NCBI GenBank assembly: GCA_963277665.1
Contig: OY728163.1
Location: forward strand, 1,907,188,644-1,907,252,643
Length of the DNA stretch: 64,000 nucleotides
Direction: 5' to 3'
From: Viscum album
Lineage: Eukaryota > Streptophyta > Magnoliopsida > Santalales > Viscaceae
Part shown: positions 52,282-64,000 of the stretch, piece by piece
Position numbering within the stretch: position 1 is the stretch's first letter
Layout: every line of letters begins with the position of its first letter
Notes under the pieces: generated by a model
What the model was told of the DNA's origin: nothing
The model's database searches: none
The model's input: only the letters and a program-made list of their open reading frames with translations
Program-made: the position numbers and the translations under genes

Positions 52282-52649
52282 TGATGGTTTAGAGATAAGT
52301 TAGACATTTGAGTTAATAATAGTGAGAATTGTGTGGATTTGTATGGAAACCATGTTAGGTGATCTTGTTTTGTGAAAAAGGCTAGGGAAGACTGGATAGA
52401 GAATGAGATTCCCCCCCCCTCCCATGATCTGATTCATGGACTCTGAGTCTAATGAATGACAAAGTGAGGCTACATTATTTGTTGGGTAGAGACCCTAGGA
52501 AAGGTAAATGCATCATAATGACTTGTTTTCTTATTTGAATTTGTGTCTTGGGGAAATTTTGAATGAATAAAAATAATATGAGTTAAATTTAACATTAAAT
52601 AAAATCCCATATTACTTAGGATTAGGAATTCCTTATTTACGTTTCATCT

Positions 52650-53770
52650 ATGGAACCAGGTCATGACCCATGTGTAGTATTGGAAGCTAAGGCTCATCAG
52701 GTTGACTCAGTTTATTGACAGAGGAAAAAACCAGTGGAAGAGGATGACTAGTGGGAGAAAAAATTCATAATTTCCAGCAACATACTCTAGTGATGTACCA
52801 GGGTAGCATTTCAGACATGGAGATATTGAGTTGGCTTTGGGAGCTTGTGATAAAATTTAGCTTCATCTTGGCTCTGATAGAGTACTGGGTTACCTTGGCT
52901 GGGATCCAAAAGTGTGGAGCTGCACATCAATGGTGAATTCTTTACTTGGGGGAGCGGAAGGAGGCTAACGTTCCTTGGGTCAATTTTGAAAAGGAGTTAC
53001 ATGTAGAATTCCCTTCATCTACCATGAAAGATGAAAAAAGGCTAGGGTTACTCACCCTACAGTAGGGTAGTATGTCATTACAAGGGATGAGGACCATGTT
53101 CAATGATATCCTTCATTTTTCCACATATCTCTTTCCAGATGAGGTGTTTTGTGTGAGATGCATGGAGTAGGAACCTAGTCCTTTTCTCCAGTACATGGTT
53201 ACTCCCTTTACCCTAATAACATACATGGAGGTCCATATGAAGGAAAAATTAGTTGATAGGATTCACTTGTGAGGTGTTATTCCAAGAGATGGGAGTCATC
53301 TAAGTTCCTCAAAGGGAAATTTTATTAATAATATGTCTTAGGTGCTAGGGAATTTGATGTTCTGATCGGTGGGGAGGCAACCTTAGCAGTTTCAATTTCA
53401 ACCTTCTGGTCCTTGTGACTATCCTGTAGGACTAGGGATTGTGTTTTTATTTTGTTGAGTCTATAGTAATCTCATGAGACAGTTCCCAACAGTTGTTTTA
53501 GTTTATTATGGTGGAGGTGGGTAGGAATAGTGCCTACCTCAAAAGTAGTTTCCATTAGGTCGGTTCCAATAGTAAAAAAAACTACCTCATGCCCTACCAA
53601 GGGAAGACATATCCGGTAAGGGAGGGCCTCAGGGTGTTCCTCATGGACCTTGATACATGCGTTGTTGAGGAATCAGTCATCAGTAGAAGGGTAAAAGAGC
53701 TGGGCGTGGCTAGTTGCACGCCACATATGCAGGTGTCCCAACAGGTCCAAAGATCATTTAGATATGATTA
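52650..53770 (+). pseudogene. Gag remnant of element R
   Basis: The frame at 52751-52936 ends with ALIEYWVTLAGIQKCGAAHQW, matching the capsid region that closes with 'GAAHWW' in plant Ty3/gypsy Gag. The reading continues ANVPWVNFEKELHVEFPSST, RLGLLTLQxGSMSLQ and VRCMExEPSPFLQYMVTPF. These correspond to 'W..F...F...F.P', 'EF..L.QGSMSV..Y' and 'RF..GLRP.L...L'. A zinc knuckle was not found in the 53400-53600 region. Several stops are present. Confidence 0.85.
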
Positions 53771-53789
53771 GTTTATTTAGTAATCTTTC

Positions 53790-54095
53790 TTTCGATTTAG
53801 TTGATTGAGGTGACCTATACTCCTTTTTTGCACCCAGTCCATACCATTCTCTGAGGATAGATACAAATCAACTTCCAATGCCCCTATTGTGGAGTACACC
53901 AGTCGGAGGTTACACCAACATGTTTGATGTGTTCTAGGGATATAGACTAATGATGGGACCCCATCAGTCCCATGGGGAGTTTTACTTGTTACAGATTCAG
54001 CCATATGATTTCATCCTAGGCATCGACTGGTTATACTCTGTGCATTCTATTATCAACTAATTTTTATTTAGAGTTGTTTTTATACATTTATTTAC
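53790..54095 (+). pseudogene. Aspartic protease remnant of element R
   Basis: The C-terminal half is clear: YDFILGIDWLYSVHSIIN (54004-54057) matches the conserved 'FDVILGMDWLS.H.A.IDC' of Ty3/gypsy proteases and is followed by a short FRVVF-like strand. The active-site D-S/T-G should lie about 90-100 codons upstream and is not preserved in a readable form. Opposite-strand frames here (for example 53777-54004) are shadows. Confidence 0.83.
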
Positions 54096-54169
54096 AACAT
54101 GTTGATTTCATTGGTGAGTAGAGCTATTTGGCAGGTAGTCTATGTATATAGCCTCAACTTTTTTTTGCC

Positions 54170-55145
54170 TAACTGTTAGTGGAATCAGTCGATGCTGAGA
54201 TCAAGTTGGTTCCCAGCGTTGTTGAGAAGTTCTTGGATGTTTCTCTTATGCAGTCTATGACACAACATACTTGACATGGTGTTGAGTTCAAGATAGACTT
54301 ACATCACAATGCTTGTCTAATCTAGATGGATCCTTATCATATGACACCTTCAGATTTGCAAGAGTTGATGATTCAGATAGATGATCTGATGAATAAGGGA
54401 TTTATTAATAGAAGTGTGTTGTCATGGGGAGATCCATTATTTTTTGTGAAAAATAAGAATGGTGTTATGTGGTTGTGCATTAACTAGACGAGGTTGAACC
54501 AGGTGACGATCAAGAACCATTACCCTCTCTCTAGGATAGATAAATTGTTTGAACATCTGAGGGAAGAATGTTGGTTCTCTAAGATCGAACTACGGTCTGG
54601 GTATCATCAACTAAGGGTGATGGAAGATATTATCCCAAAGAATTATTTATGGTGTATGCAATAAAACCTAGAGTTTTTGGTTATGTATTTTGTTGTTATA
54701 AATGCAACAACAATGTTCATGGGGTCATTAAATTTGTTTTCCATTAGTACCTAGATTGATTTGTCATCATATTCATCAATTATTTTCGGATATACTCATA
54801 GTTAGAGGAGGAGCATACCGAACATCGATAGATATTATTGGATGTTATTCAACACCACAAACACTATGGAATTATTTCTATGTTTATGTTTTGGAAAAGA
54901 GAGTAACATTTCTGTGGACATGTGTTGCCACAATGGGGTGTGACAGTTGACCCATTAATGGTTGAAGCTGTTGTTTCTTGAGAAGAACCTAATAAAGTGG
55001 GGGTGGTTCATAGTTTTCATAGTCTATAAGTCTATTTCTGGTGTTTTTACCTGAATTCTATCAAGGTATATCAATGTTGACCACTCTAGCTAGAAAAGGC
55101 TAGGCTTATGTGTGGATTGAGCAGTGCTATGCATCCTACCACAAA
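54170..55145 (+). pseudogene. Reverse transcriptase remnant of element R, broken at RNase H
   Basis: Long stretches align with plant Ty3/gypsy reverse transcriptase: PYHMTPSDLQELMIQ and KGFINRSVLSWGDPLFFVK (54331-54450), then [19 protein letters not shown], then [15 protein letters not shown] (54576-54620). They are followed by a damaged 'F.I.F...' active-site region near 54765 in which the YxDD-type motif is lost. GHVLPQWGVTVDPLMVEAVV (about 54917-54976) gives the 'GHV.S..GV.VDP.K..AV' segment. The last readable piece, VWIEQCYAS (about 55113-55140), is the start of RNase H ('VW.EECE.S'). There are few stops compared with other remnants here. Confidence 0.93.
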
Positions 55146-55659
55146 GAACTCCTTTTTTCCATTACTAGAAAAGATCATGATTTTTACCTGAATTCTCTCA
55201 TGTACAACGTAGCTATAACTCCACCGAGAATGTGTTATTTTATTTCTTGGGTGTGAAACATTCCCTTGGTAGAGTATTCTTACAATAATAGATATTAGTA
55301 TTCCAATGGTATGGATCCATTCGAAACATAAAATGGAATATTGTGTCATTTACTCTTGTCTTGGATAGATGTTGGGGAGGAAACTGTTCTTCGTACAAAT
55401 GTGGTGTAGAGTATGACTTAGAAGGCGCGGCTTGTCCATGAGAGAATTTGGGTAAAAATCCTGATCTTTTGTGGTCAACCTATCAAAAAATTGAGATGTG
55501 ATGAGCAAGGGAGTATGACCAAGAATGTGTACTTTTCTCTCATGGAGCCATGATTTGGTTTGGTCTTTTCTGGTCAAAGTTGCTGGATTTTTACCCAAAT
55601 TCACTCATGGAAAATGTGGTTCATTACATTAGATTTGTGTGTGGTTGTGTGATATCACA
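55146..55659. other. Rearranged segment with inverted and direct repeats
   Basis: Starts where the polyprotein breaks. A unit of about 45 bp, 'agatcatgatttttacctgaattctctcatg' (55170), is present inverted at 55437-55470 and again in direct orientation, shorter, at 55588-55611. No gene is recognised; opposite-strand frames at 55086 and 55350 are chance frames across this repeat. Confidence 0.6.
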
Positions 55660-56466
55660 CTAAGAATATCGCCACAAAATTTACCCAGGTGTGTGCAGTT
55701 GAGATGTGATGAGCATTGTTTTCCTAGGTTGTGGGACCAGCTGTGAGGCCCATGTGTTTGCATCCGGGTTGTGATGTGGTACTTTTGAAATAGGTGGGAG
55801 TGCTAGGATGTTTTATGTTATGGTGTGAGAGAAAAAAATTAGTAGGAAAGAGGTGTGGGGTACCATATCAATTATTTTCTCAATATTTCACTTTACTTGA
55901 CTTGTGTTACTTGGTGAGCATGCCTTGGTGAGGTGGGGATGGATAGTATAACTTGTTAGGTGATGTTGGTTTCTGTTTCTTTCTCATTGGGGAATTAGAA
56001 TGCTTCGCCACTTGTACATGAGAGGCTTGTGTTTTCTTACTCAGTATTCTCATATGCTCTCCATACATTATAAAACTACATTCATGTTACCAAGAGGACT
56101 ATGTGGACTATGATGGGCATTACTGTCTTGGAAATGGGGACTATCACTGTGTTTCTTCTTAGCTTTATTCTTTTGGTATTTAATTTGGATATTTTTAGTG
56201 TATTGGTAGCAATTTTTTTAAAACATTCACATGTGTTTGATTTTGGTTATTCATTTATATAGTTCGTGGAGTTTTTTTGAGATCGTCCATCTTATCTGCT
56301 GATATGTTTTTCTTATAAAAGTGTACTGCATCCCATTTTATGAGATTCTATACCCTTGGTGCTGGTCTCCACCCTAGGTCCTACTAAAGGCCAGACTCGG
56401 GTTTTCATTACCTCTATTTCTCCATTTCTATCTTAGGAGGGTCATATTTTAAGGGAGGGGGTCATG
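55660..56466 (+). mobile_element. 3' LTR of element R
   Basis: Aligns with 51440-52266. Landmarks are 'gagatgtgatgagcattg' against 'gagatgtgatgaacaac', 'ggtgaggtggggatggatagtata' against 'agtgaggtggagatgggtagtata', and 'ttcttttggtatttaatttggatatttt' in both. The alignment weakens upstream of 55660, so the LTR start is missing or rearranged. It ends 'gagggggtcatg' with no primer-binding site. The last 493 bp are duplicated at 1-493. Confidence 0.8.
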
Positions 56467-56981
56467 GAAACTTCCAAAAGAGAGAAATATATTCTATAAA
56501 TAACTTATCCATTTCTTAGCTACAAATAGGTATGTAGTCTCATTGATTGACAGAGGTTGTTGTCACATGAAGTAGTCTAACTTATTACACCTTGTTGTAG
56601 ATCGAGATACTCCATGTGAGCATGGTTATTGATCATAACATGAGTTTTTTGTCCTAATATAGTTATATGTTATTCATCTCCATTTTTAGCTCCATCTCTA
56701 AGATCATTATCTTGCATAATAGGGAAATCCATACATGAAATACGTGTACTGATATGGTTTCAATAATATCTAATCTATGTCATTTATAAATAATGGAATA
56801 CAGTAGATTATATTATGATATTTTAAAACTTGTGAAATAATTAAAATATAACTAATATCAAAATCATAATCGCTTTACCATTAGAATATTCTCAATGATA
56901 ATTACATGGACATATTTACCTAATCTATATTTTCCTAATTCTAGTTTCCAATGTTTCTTCTAAAAATTCTTTGATAAATAT
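56467..56981 (-). mobile_element. Stub between element R and LTR N (right copy)
   Basis: Copy of 494-1010, differing by a few substitutions and a one-base gap near 56581. No protein similarity. Confidence 0.4.
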
Positions 56982-59900
56982 TGTAAAGAACCCAACCCCA
57001 TTAGCCTAGAATTGGTGCCTTAATTTATTATGTCAGTACCATGTACAGGCGATCACATCCCAAAAGAGTGGATAGTTTAGTATCTTGGGAATACTAGATA
57101 AAAAAATAATTTTTACATTACTAATTGAAATGAAATTCATCTTATAGACACCTTTTTAAAATTTTCATATTTCTATAGATTTTAACTAATTTTCAATTAT
57201 AGTATACATCTTGGCATCCTTGTGAAAAATAAAACATAACAAAGGGGTGATTATAAATTCTCAATAAGGGTATGAAATACTGTAGGAGCTATCATAAATA
57301 AGCAAAAACAATAAGTGAAGGTGAATAACTAACAACACATGCTATTAAAACATAAACATTATCATAATATGGTAGGAATAAAACTAATACAAAATGATAT
57401 ATAAATAATCAAATGAAAATGATTCTTAACCATGTATACTCTACTACGTTAGCATTTGTGTGAATTATCATGATCTAATATCATAATGTGGGAATGCCAA
57501 ATATGTGACATCATACCATCAATTCCTCAACTAATATTTCTATATAAATGTTTATGGTCAGAAAAAAATAGTCTAGATTGTCTCATGAGACCTCCCGATA
57601 CATTGAGAGGATATAGTGGGACCTTACCAACACTTAATAAGTCCAATTAATTCCTCATATGAAATAGGTGAAACATAATCAATATATACATTCATATTTA
57701 AACTATCATATGAAATGTAAATAATTTCCCAAAACATTCAACATAATCATAAACAATCCAAAGTAATATAGAGAATGGTATCAAGATAGTACATCCTCAG
57801 TCACAATGTTCATTAAAAATTCAATAAATTTTGGTACATGGTATCATAATATATCAACCTCAATTATGTATATGATACTAATATAAGGGTTACCCATGAA
57901 AATAAATGGCTTTCTAATCATGTCATAGGGCATAAAAATTAGTGTATCAGAATGGTGTCCATAAAATAACTGATTGAAATCATACATAAACAATCCTAAG
58001 GTAAAACATTCATATATCCTAATAATTTATTGTCATTTTAAGTGAAAACAAGTAAAAAAACTGTTAAATAATATTTGTAAATGAGTTACTTTAGTGCGGT
58101 TCAAGGTAATATATAAAAGATGATTTGAAGAGGACAAAGGAATAATTGGTTACAAAAAAAATATAAATAAACTAAGGTAGTTTTTATGATAAAAATATTG
58201 ATTTTATAAAAATAATAGTGGCTTAAAATAGATTATGGAGTGTACTTGATAATAGGTATGAAATTGGAAAGATTCCTTTAATCATGCTTGCATATCGGGA
58301 GGAATTGAGAAGGGAACCTTATAAAACATGAATTTACCCATAAATTAAATAAGAATTGATCTAGGTACATATAATTGAAATATAAAAAAATAATTTAGGA
58401 GTAGTAGATAAAAAAGATTAATAATTACAGAAGGTTAATGAGTGAGAAAAAATAACCTGGAGGAAAAAATGAAGGTTTAGAGAGAATACCTTACCTCATA
58501 TCTGAAAGCATTATGTACTTGTGATTAATGTCCTTCATAATAAAATAAGATTCATTAAATAATTTATTAAGAATCTATTTAACATATATATTTTTGATGA
58601 TTTTATTAAGTAAATTTAATACCATTGTTATTGGTTATATTGTTTAATTTTGTTGTTCCGGGTGCATTTGTTTTCATGGTTTTCAAGATTGGTTCTCATG
58701 TATTCATGTTTGGAATTTCATGTAAAATTAGGATAATATTCCATAATAGAATATATATATTATTAATGAACATAAAAAATATAAAATTATCTTATATATC
58801 ATTTTTTTATATGGCTGGAGGATTATTAATTAGAAAAATCATTAAAGAAAATGATTTAAGTTTTTTGGCGGTTTATACGACCATCATGAATTAGTATCAT
58901 TTTATTTGAAAATGTGATTATATAATGGTTAGAGAATACTAAATAAGTATAAATACACATGTTATGATATATTTTAACAATAAAAATGGTTTTATGATCA
59001 GCCTTGAATGATTTAATGATAAATGAAAACTCATCATCCATAATGGTTGTGAATCGACACCACATAAATAATGCAATCATTTTTAGAATTAAAGGAGAAG
59101 AGAAGAGAATTGATGAAAGATATTCCTAAAAAATAATAACATTCCAATATATGTATGATAATGAAGTTACCATTCCACTTTGTATAAGGGAGGTGAGGTA
59201 AGGATAAGAAAATAAAAGAAATTAAAATAGAAAGAGGGAGAGTTTTACCACTTGAGTGTCGTCTCCTTGAGAACCTCTTTAATGAACATGGAGATGGTAT
59301 TTTAATATAAAAGTGAGACCATAACATGGGGAAGGTTTTTAGGAGAGTAATTAGTAGTATATAAGAAAAATCCAAATTTTATAATGTGTGAGGAGAAGGG
59401 GTGGTGAGGGGTGGTATTTATAGTGGAGGAGATATGTTTTTTTGATTATTTTATTCATTAGTTTTTTATTTTGTATCACGACTATCAATAGTGATGATTA
59501 TTGTGAATAAATGCAGTAACTAGAGAATGCGAGTTCAAGATAATATCCACATACACCATTCATTACTTAACATTCAATCAAAAATTAATTTATTTACTTA
59601 TAACGTTAAATATCGTAAATTACGGTTTTAACTATTCCATGAGAATTCAATAATTTTATAAGAATCCCAAAAATTAACCCTTAATATATTTTAAATTTTT
59701 TTTTCAAAAAGGAATCCATTTTTTGAAATTAATTTTCTAAAAATGTTAAATTTAATTATCAAATAAAATCATCATTTTTTTGAAAATAATTGTTTTAATA
59801 TTATAACTTATTTTATGACACATATAAAAATTAATTATGGTCTCATAAAATTATAATATAATTATAAAAAACAAAATATTAATTCATGAATATATTTTAT

Positions 59901-60193
59901 GAACATAAATTTTCATTTAAATGATTATATTAATTTTAAAATTGTATATAAATAGTTATGCTCCACAAAAATAGAAACACATAATTTAGAATTTTTAAAA
60001 AATTTATTTAATTATTACATTATATAAATATATCATATTTTCAATTCTGATATACCTAAATTGTATTTTTAATTTTATAGGTGACGTTGTTATTATAAAT
60101 TCTAGATTACAATTTATAAGGGTCAGATATCTATTCCAATGATTATGTTAACATTTAAAAGTATATCTTGGTTCGTTTAAGCTTAGTGTTACA
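56982..60193 (-). mobile_element. LTR N, minus strand (right copy)
   Basis: Copy of 1011-4222 with the same ends on the minus strand (TGTAACACTAAGC... to ...GGGTTCTTTACA). The TATA box is at 59415-59422. One substitution, tagataaatc to tagaaaaatc near 58833, removes a stop and lengthens a chance frame (58625-58894), showing that these frames are not conserved genes. Confidence 0.65.
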
Positions 60194-60947
60194 TGAAACG
60201 TAAGCTATCAAAGATGATAAATTTAAAAGAGACATACCATAAAATCTTGAGTTGTTACAATAATAGTTACATGGTTATGATTGATATGGAACTACCTGAG
60301 GCACTCTAGGGTAGTCCTTTAAGATCCCAGTTATGTTGGATGGAGCCGGGAGAATCATAGTTGTTGGGACCGAGTCTCTATTGGAGAAATTATAGTAGGT
60401 TTTGTTGATTACAAAATGTATGGATACACCTTAAAACATGATGAATTAATATGATGATCAATATAATTGGACTCTTGATTTTATGGTGTGTGATAATGGG
60501 TTTATTTGGGTGTCTCTAAGGTTTTCCACCATCAGATTTGAAAATAGTGTAAGCTGGAAACTAGGTACATGGGGTCATTTGTAGTTTTGAAAAGGACCAT
60601 ACCAGTGGCATACTGATTTGCTATTCTATAGAGGAATAATGGTATGGATGAGGTTGTTTGTGTTTCACAACTTCAACAGTATCACTCTATGTTATCTCAT
60701 GTGATTGATGTTGATGATGTTGATCTTGAGACTGATGCATCCTTTGAGGAGCATCTGGTTTGTATTATGTATCACATTGTGAATGTCTAATGGGGAAATA
60801 TTGTGCCATTGGTTTTGGTGTTATGGTGGCATGGTAATGTTTAGGAAGAATCTTAGAAGGGGGATATGGATAAGAGGTATCAGTGGCCCAGTCTTTTCAG
60901 CATAGAGACCTAGTCATTCTTGGGAATGTATTCAAAGGAAGAATTGT
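60194..60947 (+). pseudogene. Ty3/gypsy integrase C-terminal remnant (right copy)
   Basis: Same motifs as 4223-4976: the LCWMEPGES, LLGP, GFIWVSLR, GPYQW and VPLVLVLWWHG segments are all present, with the same inherited stops and frameshifts. The shared lesions show that the fragment was already dead before duplication. Confidence 0.88.
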
Positions 60948-60962
60948 TAAAAAGTGGGGAGG
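60948..60962 (+). other. Polypurine tract upstream of LTR M (right copy)
   Basis: Identical taaaaagtggggagg string preceding LTR M, as at 4977-4991. Confidence 0.7.
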
Positions 60963-63191
60963 TTTTAAGGTATCGAACACATTTGAGGTACATTATTGAT
61001 TAAAATTATGTTTTAAATACCATTAACATAACTAATTAATTTTTTCATGAGATAGTGTGGAGGTTCAGGGGTGCCCAGGGGGGATGAGACATAAAAGAGG
61101 GGAAAAGTATCCATGTAGTTCATTTTTTGTGGTAGGTGCATGGATAGTAGTAAATGTGCACCCCAACCATGTTTTTCTGGAGGAAGGGTTCACGGTTTAA
61201 GAAACTATGCAATGGGGGAGAAAAAACAATGTAAATTTGGACAGATCCATCTTGCATACTAATCACACAGGTTTACAAATCCTACTGGATTTCCAAAAAA
61301 CTATTCAGACTGGCCCCCACTTGGAAAGAGTGTGGCACATGGTTGGGGCACATAATGGCCAACCATTTAGCCAAACCATGAGCCCTTTAAATGTGGATTT
61401 TTACAATTTTCTCTCCCAGAACTTAAGTTTTCTAACTTGGGATTGTCCTATATTCTTCCCCTATCATCCCATGTGATGAACCAAATCTATCTAGACTTAT
61501 CAAGGATCGATCTTCTTCATTTTTAATCCATTTGGAGTGTTATTGGGTAAGGATCAAATCTTTGGGTGTGTATAACAACAATATTTCACCCTTTTTCCAT
61601 ATTAGGTGTTGTATAGTTTTTCTTCATTATAAAATTCCCTAAAAAAATATTTTTACATTGAAACATAGGATAGGGATTTTTAGGGTGATCAAATTAGAAT
61701 CTTGGGCTAGGGTTAAGTGAGTGTTCATCATTATAATCAAGGTAGGTGGTCTACTTGTTATATCCCATACCATTGTCAAGCAATTATTTTTATGTGGTTG
61801 TGATTTTGTGTCATTGTGTTTCCCATATGGGTTTCCTTGGTAGAAATGAAAAATTCATTGGGTAAATGTTTAATATAATGCATCATAATCCATCTGGAAT
61901 TCATTGAGGTTATTTTGACTGGGTTACGAGACACCCATGGGGTGTGATTCTACTTTAACAAGGAAATTGAAAAGGTTAAGAGTAAAATAAATTTTATTGA
62001 CATAGATCTGTTGATGAATGTATTGAAATGTTAGAATGAGTTTTGTAATGAAACCATAGTTATCTGTGTCGTTTTTTCTACATGGAATAAGGCATGTAAA
62101 TGAAAAATGGTTAGGTTAGGTTAAGTCATATAAATGAGAATGTATAAATGGGATAAGACATAATGATTTCTTTGTAGTGAAAGTAATTATATTCTAAAAT
62201 ATGAATATGCTAAATGGTTATGATTTATGTTTAAAAAGTATTTATGGTTAAAGAATAATGTGAACATGTCTTGGTGGTATATTGGGAATTGAATTAAGGT
62301 TCTAAACCCCAGGGCCGGGTTGGGAGGAGGCTTTAAACTCAACCCCTAGAATGCTTGGGTTAGTGATTTTGACTAAGGATCTATTCCCCTAATAGTTTTT
62401 TATGAGGGTACCTCAAATGAGGATCGAAGGATAGTGTTATGTACTTGGGTTTAAAATATTTTATCTAGTGAGATAGGGAACTTAAATTATCCCCTTATGC
62501 ATATTAGTTATTCGACATAGGTCGTTTCATAATTAATGAATTTCATATCCCATGGAATAAATGATAAAAATGGTTTAAGTGAACTTTTCTATCCAATGAA
62601 TCCCAATTTAACTTTTTTTTCTCATTTATTATTCTTTTCATGAATACAATATCTATTTAGAATGGTTATTTTTTATACACCATTTCTAGTGGCCTACTGA
62701 GTTGTACTCACATCCTTCTCATACCGTTATTGGGTACCCAAGCAGACTTCATGGTTTTAGGTCACGATAATAAAAAATGGACCTATGATTGATGGAAAAT
62801 TTGGGAATGATATGTGTATTGATGAAGGATCCAGACATAGATTCAGGACCCATTATTGGGATTTTTTTGTTGCCTTGATTTTGGGATTTCCTTACACATG
62901 GAACTGTATGACATAATATATCATATTTAACATTTGATTATATGGGTTTGCACCCCGATTTGGGAATTGGTTAGTAATTCATGTTCATTATTTTTTTGAT
63001 TATTTTTTCCTGTATTTCACACTTCATCTATTTTAGATTACTCTAATAAAGAGGGTGTAGTCTCCCCATGTGTTTTATTAGACCCTCACTAGTTGTCGAC
63101 ATCCTTTAACATAGGGGGAGGTGCACTTAAGGTCATGTGGATAAATATATCATGGAACCGGTTTAGTAGCCTCCATAATGGGGATGTCACA
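60963..63191 (+). mobile_element. LTR M (right copy)
   Basis: Copy of 4992-7219, ending 'ccataatggggatgtcaca' at 63191. The 89-codon frame at 61207-61476 differs from its partner by four amino-acid-changing substitutions and no silent ones, which fits non-coding DNA. Confidence 0.6.
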
Positions 63192-63257
63192 TAATACATT
63201 CCATAATTTAATTTCCCATATTCATTTATTATAATTGTACTCGATTAATGGGAATCA

Positions 63258-64000
63258 TGTCTCTAACACACTAAATTTTTAAAATAGGAATAATTTATTT
63301 GATAACATACACGACATGAAACAACATGAATATAAGGGAATATAATATTCCCAGACATTAAAATATATTTATTATTTTTAATATATTCAAACTATATTTT
63401 AGTCTGCAATACACACTATATCATGTTAGAGTGCAATGTCGAAAACAATGAGTTAACTCAATGGCTTCCGTTACACATAAGAACAGGTTTTATCGAACAA
63501 TAATATATTATTAAAAATTTATTATTTAATATAATCAGATATAAAGTATCCATTATAAATTTTATTAACTAATAACTAAAAATACATGGTTAAAAAATAA
63601 AATAAAAAATAACTTATGGGTTAAAAATTAATTATTAATGAATACAATAACCAGTTAATAATAAAAGGAATGTTTATACAGATAACCATTTTTTTGCTTA
63701 CAATGTTGTTTTATCACAATAATTTTAATTAATTAAAATTAGAGGCTTATATTAACAATATATATATATATTATATTAAAGAAAATCTTTTTATATTCAT
63801 AAAATACATTTGATAATCTTAAGATAAGAACAAACAAAATATCATGCATAAAAATGTATATTTCTATTAAGGTAATTTTATTGACTTTTAATGGGGAACA
63901 AATTTTAAATATAGTCTTTGGAAATTTTATAGACTTAATATTAAAAAATAATTTTTTTTATATGAAATCAAAACATAAAAATTATCTTAGGGTGATTTTT
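63258..64000 (+). mobile_element. LTR L1, start only (right copy)
   Basis: Begins TGTCTCTAACACAC as at 7286 and runs off the end of the window. Its presence implies that at least part of the three-LTR array is also duplicated beyond 64000. Confidence 0.85.

Larger units (their letters stand above)
51230..56466 (+). mobile_element. Ty3/gypsy element R
   Basis: 5' LTR, primer-binding site, gag, protease and reverse transcriptase remnants, then a break, then a second LTR related to the first. RNase H and integrase are absent between the LTRs, so the element has an internal deletion or rearrangement. It is less AT-rich than the rest of the window and its protein motifs are the easiest to read. 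The end of its right LTR belongs to the duplicated block. Confidence 0.85.
55974..64000 (+). repeat. Right copy of the >=8-kb direct duplication
   Basis: Direct-orientation partner of 1-8031. Visible differences include single-base changes, a one-base gap near 56581 and a shorter (AT)n tract, (AT)7 at 63758 against (AT)9 at 7785. The match is still running at the last base of the window, so the true length is unknown. The left limit may also lie before 55974, because the partner sequence starts at the window edge. Confidence 0.97.

Noticed and set aside
1..64000. The two ends of the window as the LTRs of one giant retroelement
   Set aside because: The repeated block is more than 8 kb, itself contains several LTRs and an integrase remnant in mixed orientations, and does not end at TG/CA edges.

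Overview
The window looks like intergenic, repeat-dominated DNA from a large plant nuclear genome. It is very A+T-rich, has few CpG dinucleotides, and carries long, heavily decayed Ty3/gypsy LTR retrotransposon remnants. Their primer-binding sites resemble the 3' end of plant initiator tRNA-Met (TGGTATCAGAG), and their integrase C-terminal extensions resemble Tekay/Del-type chromoviruses. I found no intact host gene, tRNA, rRNA or CRISPR array. Every open frame over 60 codons either lies inside a recognisable retroelement or LTR, or shows no sign of coding. The species cannot be named from the sequence.

Layout, left to right. (1) 1-8031 is repeated at 55974-64000 in the same orientation at roughly 98-99% identity by eye, so the window starts inside one copy and ends inside another about 56 kb away. 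Each copy holds: the end of an LTR (1-493); a short stub; a minus-strand LTR 'N' (1011-4222); an integrase C-terminal remnant (4223-4976) with its polypurine tract; a plus-strand LTR 'M' (4992-7219); and the start of LTR 'L1'. (2) 7286-25687 is a three-LTR array of one family, L1 - short internal - L2 - long internal - L3. The long internal region still reads, through many stops and frameshifts, as gag, reverse transcriptase, RNase H and integrase. (3) 25.7-32.5 kb is AT-rich DNA I could not assign, apart from a 110-bp tandem repeat and (AT)n tracts. (4) 32.5-44.0 kb holds two diverged copies (A and B) of a minus-strand LTR around a short internal segment; copy A keeps a textbook LTR start and polypurine tract. 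(5) 44.8-46.5 kb is a possible plus-strand LTR with its own primer-binding site. (6) 47.6-49.2 kb holds minus-strand gag (with a CCHC knuckle) and reverse transcriptase remnants. (7) About 51.2-56.5 kb is a plus-strand Ty3/gypsy element 'R' with diverged LTRs, a near-perfect primer-binding site, and gag, protease and reverse transcriptase remnants that break off at the start of RNase H. (8) 55974-64000 is the second copy of the duplicated block.

The genes do not work together as a system: they are dead mobile-element parts. The LTR pairs inside the window are old (about 70-75% identical by eye), whereas the 56-kb-spaced duplication is much younger. It is therefore either a recent segmental/tandem duplication or an assembly artefact such as retained haplotypes. 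I found no undescribed biological system. The points most worth checking are the duplication, the three-LTR array, a CG-containing motif that recurs inside its LTRs, and a TGA(G/C)TCA-rich minisatellite near 49.4 kb.
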